DNA of 5,729 bases from DATJXG01 sp035500455 (GTDB lineage Bacteria > Acidobacteriota > Terriglobia > Terriglobales > Acidobacteriaceae): NCBI GenBank assembly GCA_035500455.1, contig DATJXG010000254.1, forward strand, positions 1 through 5,729. Reading direction: 5' to 3'. The number at the start of each line of letters is the position of its first letter. Positions within the stretch are counted from its first letter, which is position 1. A program made the translations under genes and the position numbers. Shown here one piece after another: positions 1 to 5,729 of the stretch. Under the pieces are notes generated by a model. It made no database searches and was not told where the DNA came from. It saw nothing but the letters and a program-made list of their open reading frames with translations.

Positions 1-2004
1 CTGGGTGAGCAATTGAAACGTTCGCTCCGCCGCCCGGAAGTCAGGAAAGCCCAGCGCGATATCGGCGCCAATGACCCCGACCAGGGTGACCCCGTGCACA
101 TCGTGGCCCTTGGCGATCATTTGCGTGCCCACCAGGATGTCGAGCTGACCCTCGTTCAGGGCATTCAACGCCCGCTCGAAATCGTGCTGGCCCCGCACCG
201 TGTCGCGGTCCAGGCGCGCGATGCGGGCTTCGGGAAAGAATCCGCGCAGCAGCTCTTCCAGCTTCTCTGCCCCGGTACCCAGAAAATACACATACTCACT
301 GCCGCAGTTCCCGCACACTTTCGGGACCTTTGCGGTGAATCCGCAGTAGTGGCACTCCATGCGATGGGTACGCTTATGATGAGTGAGTGCCACCGCGCAG
401 TTCCTGCACTGCATAGTGTTCCCGCAGGCGCGACAGAGGACCACCGGCGAATATCCGCGGCGGTTGAGCAGCACCATCACTTGCTCTTTACGCTCCAGCC
501 GCTCCTTGACCTCCGCCAGCAGCTTGCGCGAGATCACCTGCTCGTGGCCGGTTTCCTGGAACTCCTGCCGCATGTCGAGGATCTCAACCTCCGGCAGCGG
601 CCGCTGCTCCACCCGGTCCGGCAGTTCCAGCAGCGTGTATTTGTGTTGCTTGGCGTTGTAGTACGACTCGAGCGAGGGAGTCGCGGAGCCCAGTACGACG
701 GTCGCCTGCGCCATCTTGGCGCGCACCACAGCAACATCGCGGGCGTGATAACGCGGGTTCTCTTCCTGCTTGTAGGAGGAATCCTGCTCTTCATCGACGA
801 TCATCAGCGCCAGGTCGGCCACCGGCGCGAACACCGCCGAGCGCGTTCCCACCACGACGCGTGCTTCCCCGCGCTTGATGCGGTGCCACTGCTCGGCCCG
901 CGCCTTGTCGGAAAGCGCGGAGTGCAGAATAGCGACTTCATCGCCGAAAATCTGGTGCAGATCGGCTGCCACCGCCGGCGTAAGCCCGATTTCCGGGACC
1001 AGCAGGATAGAGCTGCGCCCAGCGTCCAGTACAGCGCGCATCGCCGCGAGGTAAACCGCAGTCTTGCCCGAGCCGGTGACGCCGTGCAGCAGCATTCCTT
1101 CAAACTTGCGGGAATCCACGCTCTGGCGAATCTTCTCCAGCGCCTGCTGCTGCGCCGGACTGAATTGAAAATCGAACGGCGAACGCCGCGCTTTGATCGT
1201 AGGACGGCTGCGTTCGGCGGGTTCGTCGATCAGTTCCACCAGGCTGCGTTTCACCAGCGTACCCAGCGTGGTGCGTGGGACCTCCAGCGTGCGCAACTGC
1301 TCCACCGCCAATTTGCCGCCGGCTGCTGCGAGGGTATCGATGAGCGTCTGCTGGTTGCCGTTGAGCTTCCCCTCGGCATTCTTCAGGACTGCCACCTTTA
1401 CGGTGGGGACGGCATCGCGCGCTCCGGAGAAGTCTTCCCGCACGATCCATTTCTTGCGAACCATCCCCGCCAGCAGCGCTCTGGATACGCGCGCCGCCGC
1501 GCGAAGCGTTCCTTCCCGCGTGAGTTCGGGTGGCCCATCGGGGATGTCAGGCTCGCGCCCGGCCAGATATTCCAACACCCGGAACTCGGCAAACTGTTCT
1601 TCGGGAGTCTTGCGCGCCCGCGCGGAAGACCCGCCCATGCCTGCCAGATGCAGCGCCAGGTGCCCTCCCTCGGTGATGCGGTAGCCGATCGCGCGCTTGA
1701 ATTCCGCGCCCAGCGGCAACATGGTGCGGAAGACATCGCCCAAAGGCGCGAGGTAGTAATCGGCAATCCATTTGCCCAGCCGAAGCAACTGATCGTCGAG
1801 GACGGGGACAGAATCGAGCGCGCTCAGAACATCTTTGGTTTCGACCGCCGGCTGGCGCTCATGCAGGTCCGTGACGATGCCCGAGAGCCGCTTCTGCCGG
1901 AAAGGCACAAGCACGCGCCCGCCCACCACCGGCTGCGTCCCTTCGGGAACGCTGTAGGTGAATAGGGTATCCAGCGGAACCGGCAAAGCTACGTCACAGA
2001 ACAT
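1..2004 (-). CDS. priA: Primosomal protein N' (PriA), replication-restart helicase, C-terminus cut by window edge
   Basis: PriA recognises stalled or collapsed replication forks, unwinds DNA 3'-to-5' and loads the primosome. I translated the reverse strand and found it open for all 668 codons. The N-terminus (VALPVPLDTLFTYSVPEG, residues 5-22) matches the PriA 3'-end-binding domain. The helicase core shows Walker A GVTGSGKT (308-315), Walker B box DEEQD followed by SSYKQEE (404-415), and motif III SATPS (440-444). Eight zinc-binding cysteines follow as four pairs (524/527, 533/536, 551/554, 564/567), then GTQMIAKGHD (626-635). The visible part ends at FQLLTQ, just before the expected arginine-finger motif VI, so perhaps 70-150 residues are missing. 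The box reads DEEQ where E. coli PriA has DEEH. ATG 2004 is chosen because the alignment-like N-terminus begins there and an in-frame TAG lies 15 codons upstream. It has no nearby ribosome-binding site; the closest AAGGAG (2052-2057) is 47 bases away. Confidence 0.97.
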   Translation of the reverse strand, partial: MFCDVALPVPLDTLFTYSVPEGTQPVVGGRVLVPFRQKRLSGIVTDLHERQPAVETKDVLSALDSVPVLDDQLLRLGKWIADYYLAPLGDVFRTMLPLGAEFKRAIGYRITEGGHLALHLAGMGGSSARARKTPEEQFAEFRVLEYLAGREPDIPDGPPELTREGTLRAAARVSRALLAGMVRKKWIVREDFSGARDAVPTVKVAVLKNAEGKLNGNQQTLIDTLAAAGGKLAVEQLRTLEVPRTTLGTLVKRSLVELIDEPAERSRPTIKARRSPFDFQFSPAQQQALEKIRQSVDSRKFEGMLLHGVTGSGKTAVYLAAMRAVLDAGRSSILLVPEIGLTPAVAADLHQIFGDEVAILHSALSDKARAEQWHRIKRGEARVVVGTRSAVFAPVADLALMIVDEEQDSSYKQEENPRYHARDVAVVRAKMAQATVVLGSATPSLESYYNAKQHKYTLLELPDRVEQRPLPEVEILDMRQEFQETGHEQVISRKLLAEVKERLERKEQVMVLLNRRGYSPVVLCRACGNTMQCRNCAVALTHHKRTHRMECHYCGFTAKVPKVCGNCGSEYVYFLGTGAEKLEELLRGFFPEARIARLDRDTVRGQHDFERALNALNEGQLDILVGTQMIAKGHDVHGVTLVGVIGADIALGFPDFRAAERTFQLLTQ

Positions 2005-2017
2005 GAGTAGGGCGTAG

Positions 2018-2043
2018 AGCCTGGGCCGGAAGCCCGGGCTTCC
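2018..2043. repeat. GC-rich overlapping palindromes between the large subunit gene and priA
   Basis: Positions 2028-2043 are a perfect 16-bp palindrome (GGAAGCCCGGGCTTCC), able to fold as a 6-bp stem with a CCGG loop. It overlaps a second inverted repeat, 2018-2026 against 2032-2040, with a 5-base loop. That second stem has one imperfect pair: a G-U wobble if read from the plus strand, a C-A mismatch on the minus strand. No T-run follows on the minus strand, so it is a poor intrinsic terminator. It fills most of the 72-base gap between the stop at 2077 and the priA start. It could be a dispersed REP-like element or an mRNA-processing/stabilising hairpin; other copies cannot be looked for in this window. 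Confidence 0.6.
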
Positions 2044-2076
2044 TGACTAAGCTCCTTATGGATTTTAAGGATGTTT

Positions 2077-4179
2077 TCAGCTCAAGACCGGAAGCGCCCG
2101 AATTCTTTTTTTCGTGGCGGCATAGATCGCGTTGCACAGGGCGGGCGCCACGGGAGGAATCGGCGGTTCGCCAATCCCGGTGGGAGATTCGGCACTGTCC
2201 ACATAGTGCGGCTCCACAACCGGCGCTTCGTTCATGCGCAGCGGCGCGTAGTCGTCGAAGTTGCCCTGCACGATACGGCCTTTGTCGATGGTGATCTGCG
2301 CCTGCAGCGCGTTGCCCAGCGCGAAAATCACTCCTCCCTGAATCTGCTGCTCGAGGATGGCGGGATTTACCACCTGCCCGCAATCGACGGCGCTGACTAC
2401 GCGGTGCACCCGCGGCCGGTCATTCTCCATGGAAATTTCAACAATCTGCGCCGCGTAAGAGCTGAAGCAGGCAAAACAGGCGATGCCGCGATAGCGTCCT
2501 GCTTCCAGGGGCTTGCCCCATCCGGCTTTTTCCGCCGCCAGCTGCAGCACGGCACGCATGCGCGCAGTACTCCACGGGCCGATGGTTTCGTCTTTCGCCA
2601 GCAGGTGCAGCCTCAGGGCCAGGGGATCTTTGCCGCCGGCCACGGCCAGTTCATCGAGAAAGCTTTCCTGCGCAAATCCGACTTGCAGCGCGTTCACCGA
2701 GCGCATCCAACCCAGGGGCACGGGAGTCTCTGTTTGGACATATTCGATCAGGGTATTGGGAAACGAATAGGTGAAGGAGGCTTCGTCCTTGACCTCCGAA
2801 TCCACCTCGCCGGCGGGCACCATGCCCTTCTGCGCGTTAATCGAGGGCATCACGATGCGATGCGAAAAGGCCACCGGCCAGCCGCTGCCATCGAGCACCG
2901 CGCTGAGCTTGTGATAGCTGGCGGGGCGGTAAGTGGAGTTGCGCATGTCGTCCTCGCGCGTCCACAAGACCTGTACCGGGCCATTGATGGCCTTCGACAC
3001 CAGCGCGGCTTCCACGCCGTAGTCGTGCTCCAGCCGGCGGCCGAAGCCTCCGCCGAGCAGCGTGACGTTGACCTTTACCTGGTCGGGGTCGAGCCCGATC
3101 GCGGTTGCAACCGAGTCGCGAACATCCTGCGGAACCTGGGTTGGCGACCAGAGTTCGCACTTCGTACCTTGGAAATGCGCGGTGGTGTTTCCCGGCTCCA
3201 TGGGAGCGTGGGCCATGAACGGGAGTTGATAAGCGGCTTCGACGCGGCGGCCGGAAGCTTTCGCGACATCGCCCACCGAATAAAGGCTCGCGGCCTTGCC
3301 CGAGGCAGCTTGCTTCAGCGACTGGTAAATCGCCGCGGAGTTCAGCTCTTTGTTCGGGCCTTCGTCCCAGGTGACGTTAAGCACGCGGCGGCCTTCCATC
3401 GCGCCCCAAACGCTGTCGGCTACCACTGCGACCGCCGAATCTCCGACCTTGCCGACGTAGCCCACGCCGGGGACCTTGCGCGAGTCTTTATCGTCAAACG
3501 TAGCGACCTTGCCGCCAATGATGGGGCAACGCTCCAGCACAGCGAACTTCATTCCCGGCAGGCGGAAGTCGATTCCGTATTGCGCCGTGCCGTTGACCTT
3601 GGAAGGAGTGTCCAGGCGCGCGATGCGCTGACCGACGATTTTGTAGTCCTTGGCCTGCTTGAGCGGGGGGTCGGATGGTATCGGCAGCGTGGCCGCGCGG
3701 CTGGCCAGGGCGCCGTAACTCAGGCTGGTATTGCTTCCGCCGCGCCACACGCTGCCGCTTTGCGCTTTACACGCCGAACGCGGCACGCCCCACTCCAGCG
3801 CGGCGGCGCTGATAAGCATTTCGCGCGCTGAGGCGCCCGCTTTGCGCATGGGGTCCCAGGTGGATTTCACGCTGGCACTGCCGCCGGTGGTCTGGTCGCC
3901 GAACAGCGTGCTGGCGCCGGCCTGCTCGATGGAAATCTGCTTCCAATCGACTTCCAGTTCTTCCGCCAGAATCATGGGAAGTGAAGTGCGCACGCCCTGG
4001 CCCATCTCGCTGCGCGCCACGACGATGGTGATTTTTCCTTCCGGTGTGATCTTTAAGTAGGCGTTGGGAGAGAACTCCTTCGCGGAAGAAGCCCCATGCG
4101 GCAGGTAGAACCCGATTACCAGACCTGCCCCGGCAGCGGCGCCGACGGTAAGAAAATCGCGGCGGGAGAGCGGACTCAT
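2077..4179 (-). CDS. Xanthine dehydrogenase-family molybdopterin-binding subunit, IorB-like, Tat-exported
   Basis: This is the 700-residue catalytic subunit of a molybdenum hydroxylase, which inserts water-derived oxygen into an aldehyde or N-heterocycle. Substrate is unknown; IorB (isoquinoline 1-oxidoreductase beta) is the closest type I recognise. The N-terminus is a twin-arginine signal: SRRDFLT (5-11) followed by a hydrophobic Ala/Gly stretch to about residue 26, so the enzyme is probably periplasmic. Characteristic blocks are SEMGQGVRT (57-65), PMEPGNTTA (326-334), GGGFGRR (376-382) and GIGEPP (668-673), where Glu671 fits the family's catalytic base. IorB-type proteins are usually somewhat longer (roughly 720-750 residues), but no block seems missing. 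The start is backed by GGAGGT five bases upstream and by a 4-base ATGA overlap with the small subunit gene, indicating one translationally coupled operon. No FAD subunit, cytochrome c or XdhC-like maturation gene lies within the window. Confidence 0.93.
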   Translation of the reverse strand: MSPLSRRDFLTVGAAAGAGLVIGFYLPHGASSAKEFSPNAYLKITPEGKITIVVARSEMGQGVRTSLPMILAEELEVDWKQISIEQAGASTLFGDQTTGGSASVKSTWDPMRKAGASAREMLISAAALEWGVPRSACKAQSGSVWRGGSNTSLSYGALASRAATLPIPSDPPLKQAKDYKIVGQRIARLDTPSKVNGTAQYGIDFRLPGMKFAVLERCPIIGGKVATFDDKDSRKVPGVGYVGKVGDSAVAVVADSVWGAMEGRRVLNVTWDEGPNKELNSAAIYQSLKQAASGKAASLYSVGDVAKASGRRVEAAYQLPFMAHAPMEPGNTTAHFQGTKCELWSPTQVPQDVRDSVATAIGLDPDQVKVNVTLLGGGFGRRLEHDYGVEAALVSKAINGPVQVLWTREDDMRNSTYRPASYHKLSAVLDGSGWPVAFSHRIVMPSINAQKGMVPAGEVDSEVKDEASFTYSFPNTLIEYVQTETPVPLGWMRSVNALQVGFAQESFLDELAVAGGKDPLALRLHLLAKDETIGPWSTARMRAVLQLAAEKAGWGKPLEAGRYRGIACFACFSSYAAQIVEISMENDRPRVHRVVSAVDCGQVVNPAILEQQIQGGVIFALGNALQAQITIDKGRIVQGNFDDYAPLRMNEAPVVEPHYVDSAESPTGIGEPPIPPVAPALCNAIYAATKKRIRALPVLS

Positions 4180-4637
4180 TGTCCACCTCCGGCAGCGCGA
4201 TGAATTGCCTTCCTGATGCGGTCATAGGTTCCACAACGGCACAGATTGCCGGACATGAATTGCGTGATCTGATCGTCGGAAGGCTGGGGAGTCTTCGCCA
4301 GCAGAGCCGCTGCCGCCATGATCTGCCCGCTCTGGCAGTAGCCGCACTGCGGAACTTCTTCCGCGATCCAGGCCTGCTGCAAGGGATGCAGCCCGCTGGC
4401 TGAAATGCCTTCAATCGTGGTGATGCTCTTGCCCGCTACCTGCGAAACCGGGGTGGAGCACGAGCGCACCGCGCTGCCTTCCACGTGCACGGTGCAGGCG
4501 CCGCACAGCCCTGCGCCGCAGCCGAACTTGGTGCCGGTGAGCTGCAGGGTGTCGCGAATCACCCACAGCAGCGGGGTTTCGGGTGCGACGTCCACTTTCC
4601 TTTCGCTGCCGTTTACGTGGAACGTGATGTCAGCCAT
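4176..4637 (-). CDS. (2Fe-2S)-binding small subunit of molybdenum hydroxylase, IorA-like
   Basis: A 153-residue electron-transfer subunit that passes electrons from the molybdenum site of its partner to an outside acceptor. The N-terminal plant-type ferredoxin domain has Cys40, 45, 48 and 60 (C-x4-C-x2-C-x11-C). The C-terminal helical [2Fe-2S] domain has Cys98, Cys101, Cys133 and Cys135 (CGYC and CRC). All eight ligands are present and the length is typical for IorA/CoxS-type proteins. It has no export signal of its own; in this family the small subunit is thought to travel folded with its Tat-tagged partner. Its stop overlaps the partner's ATG by four bases. ATG 4637 gives the expected MADITFHVNG start, yet no Shine-Dalgarno sequence precedes it. 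The preceding toxin frame as sequenced ends at 4630, eight bases inside this gene. Confidence 0.94.
   Translation of the reverse strand: MADITFHVNGSERKVDVAPETPLLWVIRDTLQLTGTKFGCGAGLCGACTVHVEGSAVRSCSTPVSQVAGKSITTIEGISASGLHPLQQAWIAEEVPQCGYCQSGQIMAAAALLAKTPQPSDDQITQFMSGNLCRCGTYDRIRKAIHRAAGGGQ
4185..4190 (-). promoter_or_regulatory. Ribosome-binding site of the molybdopterin subunit
   Basis: On the minus strand GGAGGT, part of GGAGGTGG, lies five bases before ATG 4179. It sits inside the last codons of the (2Fe-2S) subunit, supports this start, and is the strongest Shine-Dalgarno sequence in the window. Confidence 0.75.
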
Positions 4638-5121
4638 GGGAGGTCAATGTAAGGAAGCAAGCAGAATAGTAGCGGAAAGTGCAACAAAATAGAACCACGC
4701 CCAGTGACGAGGCACAAAGCACGAAACCTACCAGATCCTCCTGACCAACTGGCTGGAACGAATTCGTCCATCGCGTCACCAGGGCCGGCTCCTCGGCGCG
4801 GGCCGTGGCGCCGATGAGCCGATCGACTGGATCTTTGGGGTAGTCGTCAGGAAGCTCCGCGGCCAACGCTGCAAGTTCAATGGTTATGGGCCGCACACTT
4901 ACGCCCGACTGGCTTACCAGATTCCCCAGTCTGCTTTCCAGCGTGCTATGAGAGCGCAACACGCTCCTCTTGAACAAAAAAGCCAACTCCCACAGGCTGA
5001 CGTTCGCGATGGTTAAACCATCGCCCATGCGGGCTCGCCGAATGGCCGAGGCCGCCCGCCGCGAAAGCCGCTTCGGCTCTGCCACCGGCCACACCAGGAC
5101 GTGAGCATCAAGGAGAATCAA
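4630..5121 (-). CDS. vapC: VapC-type PIN-domain toxin, probably frameshifted near its 3' end
   Basis: PIN-domain ribonuclease of a type II toxin-antitoxin pair; family members cut RNA with metal ions held by acidic residues. Visible are MILLDAHVLVW with Asp5, LWELA with Glu45, and DPVDRLIGATARAE with Asp97/Asp100. The family normally continues VTRD, supplying the last acid. Here codon 117 (R, 4773-4771) is followed by W instead. Adding two bases in the CG run at 4771-4776 restores a tail DGRIRSSQLVRRIW with TAG at 4728-4730, giving 131 residues, normal for the family. As sequenced the protein is 163 residues, with a 46-residue tail that is rich in Cys and hydrophobic residues and reads intergenic DNA to 4630, into the next gene. 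The start is TTG 5121, fixed by the family N-terminus; no in-frame ATG is near. Activity is doubtful unless the shift is a sequencing error. Confidence 0.85.
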   Translation of the reverse strand: MILLDAHVLVWPVAEPKRLSRRAASAIRRARMGDGLTIANVSLWELAFLFKRSVLRSHSTLESRLGNLVSQSGVSVRPITIELAALAAELPDDYPKDPVDRLIGATARAEEPALVTRWTNSFQPVGQEDLVGFVLCASSLGVVLFCCTFRYYSACFLTLTSHG

Positions 5122-5350
5122 GGCAGCATGTCCCCATCTCCAGCGGCACGGCGGGAGAAACGATGTCTCCGACGATCTCTACCTGGCCGCGCATGCAGCC
5201 GAAAACGTCTTTGGGCGCGGTGTCCGCCGGAACCAGCTTGACTACCGGGCGGCCTTTCTTGGTCACGATGAGGGGCTCGCGGGTAGTCTCTACTTCATCC
5301 ATAAGACGCAGGCAGATAGCCTTGAATTTTCCGGCCGGGACAGTTTTCAT
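5108..5350 (-). CDS. Phd/YefM-family antitoxin of the VapC pair
   Basis: An 80-residue antitoxin that would bind and neutralise the downstream PIN toxin and repress its own promoter. The N-terminal Phd/YefM DNA-binding fold is clear: MKTVPAGKFKAICLRLMDEV, then TREPLIVTKKGRPVVKLVPA (23-42). The C-terminal toxin-binding tail contains DVFGCMRGQVEIVGDIVSP (48-66). ATG 5350 is preferred over the in-frame GTG at 5356 because GGAG lies five bases before it and the family begins MKT. The end looks frameshifted: after codon 71 (GAG, 5140-5138) the frame reads MGTCCLDSP to a TGA at 5108. One extra base there would give DGDMLP and a TGA at 5118-5120 that overlaps the toxin's TTG as TTGA. Only the last few residues are affected, so function may survive. 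Confidence 0.88.
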   Translation of the reverse strand: MKTVPAGKFKAICLRLMDEVETTREPLIVTKKGRPVVKLVPADTAPKDVFGCMRGQVEIVGDIVSPAVPLEMGTCCLDSP

Positions 5351-5355
5351 GACCA

Positions 5356-5359
5356 CTCC
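5356..5359 (-). promoter_or_regulatory. Ribosome-binding site of the antitoxin
   Basis: GGAG on the minus strand, five bases before ATG 5350. It overlaps the alternative GTG start at 5356, which argues for the ATG as the true start. Confidence 0.6.
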
Positions 5360-5360
5360 A

Positions 5361-5392
5361 TATGACCATGGTGATCATACGTGCTCGCACGT
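5361..5392 (-). promoter_or_regulatory. Candidate promoter and operator of the toxin-antitoxin operon
   Basis: Two inverted repeats lie just upstream of the antitoxin. The first, 5379-5392, is ACGTGC-2 bases-GCACGT with perfect 6-bp arms. The second, 5361-5379, is TATGA-9 bases-TCATA with an ACCATGGT core. A TATGAT box on the minus strand (5379-5374) sits at their junction, about 24 bases from the ATG, and could be a -10 element. No good -35 is visible at the right spacing. Phd-type antitoxins are known to repress their own promoters by binding palindromes, and the placement fits that. Binding itself is inference. Confidence 0.5.
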
Positions 5393-5496
5393 CACTAAGG
5401 TATTCGAGCCTGCAGAGGCCGAGTTTCGCGGATCGTAACAAAGGTACGCAAACTAACGCGCAACCCGCTTTCATGCGCGACCATTACACTTCCAAT

Positions 5497-5729
5497 ATGC
5501 TCACCCTGCACGTCACCGGGGACGGCAGCGCCCGTTACCGTGACCGCTTTCCCGATCTGCGCGATGCCGAACACTTTCGGCGTCCGCCCGGCGTTCCCGG
5601 CGTAAGTTCGCTCTGGCTTTCATCTCTGGGGCTGGGAACCTACCTCGGCGAACCCGATGACGCGGCCGACCAGGCCTACATCGAAGCCATCATGACTGCC
5701 TTGCGTTCGGGCATCAATGTTCTCGATAC
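5497..5729 (+). CDS. Aldo/keto reductase family protein, N-terminal fragment cut by window edge
   Basis: The visible 77 codons end in SSLGLGTYLGEPDDAADQAYIEAIMTALRSGINVLD, the first strand and helix of an aldo/keto reductase barrel; the final Asp fits the family's conserved D in the DTA/DTAxxY block. These enzymes reduce carbonyls with NADPH, but the Tyr/Lys/His catalytic residues lie beyond the window, so activity and substrate cannot be judged. About 40 residues precede the barrel-like part (LTLHVTGDGSARYRDRFPD), which suggests the subgroup with a short N-terminal extension. Two in-frame ATGs are possible, 5497 and 5473 (adding MRDHYTSN); neither has a Shine-Dalgarno sequence. I give the shorter one with little conviction. 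It is divergent from the antitoxin gene, and nothing links their functions. Confidence 0.8.
   Translation, partial: MLTLHVTGDGSARYRDRFPDLRDAEHFRRPPGVPGVSSLWLSSLGLGTYLGEPDDAADQAYIEAIMTALRSGINVLD

Noticed and set aside
13..1965. A 650-codon plus-strand open frame opposite priA
   Set aside because: It is antisense to a frame with full PriA motifs, and its protein is His/Arg/Gln-rich with no recognisable domain. Long shadow frames are common opposite GC-rich genes.
1994..2383. Minus-strand frame spanning the large subunit's end and the priA leader
   Set aside because: It overlaps the supported large-subunit frame out of phase and shows no domain; it is a shadow.
2071..3831. A 586-codon plus-strand open frame opposite the molybdopterin subunit
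   Set aside because: It is the mirror of a well-supported gene and has low-complexity, Arg/His/Ala-rich composition without family motifs.
4638..4652. Plus-strand GGGAGG followed by ATG just beyond the small-subunit start
   Set aside because: The ATG is followed at once by TAA, so nothing is encoded.
4645..4700. Possible -10 box (TATTCT on the minus strand) for the enzyme operon
   Set aside because: No -35 at suitable spacing; too weak to annotate as a promoter.
4712..4725. Seven-base tandem repeat GCACAAA / GCACGAA next to the restored toxin stop
   Set aside because: Only two imperfect units; too short to separate from chance without other copies in the genome.
5163..5438. Plus-strand 91-codon frame opposite the antitoxin
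   Set aside because: It is antisense to a clear Phd/YefM gene and has no domain of its own.

Overview
The window is GC-rich bacterial chromosome carrying five genes on the minus strand and one truncated gene on the plus strand. The gene set (two-subunit Tat-exported molybdenum hydroxylase, Phd/VapC module, PriA with a DEEQ helicase box) and the protein wording would fit a soil Acidobacteriota genome. That placement is an impression from resemblance and has not been tested.

Layout, in the direction of minus-strand transcription (right to left): a Phd/YefM-type antitoxin (5350-5108) and a PIN-domain VapC-type toxin (5121-4630) form an overlapping toxin-antitoxin pair. A (2Fe-2S) small subunit (4637-4176) and a molybdopterin-binding large subunit (4179-2077) follow, sharing an ATGA stop/start; together they look like an isoquinoline 1-oxidoreductase-type enzyme sent to the periplasm by a Tat signal. 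After a 72-base gap holding a strong GC-rich palindrome comes priA (2004 to the window edge), the replication-restart helicase, open over all 668 visible codons. On the right, divergent from the antitoxin, the first ~77-85 codons of an aldo/keto reductase-like protein run off the plus-strand end. About 120-145 bases separate the two divergent starts; the antitoxin half of that gap contains two inverted repeats around a TATGAT box.

The main oddity is that both toxin-antitoxin genes appear to have lost their natural reading frame close to their 3' ends. The toxin shifts frame exactly at the conserved VTR-D acid, and the antitoxin shifts in its last residues. Restoring each frame gives a normal-length toxin ending in a TAG at 4728, and an antitoxin whose TGA overlaps the toxin's TTG start as TTGA. 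Decay of the module or sequencing/assembly error are both possible. I found no convincing evidence for an undescribed multi-gene system; the rest of the window reads as known families.
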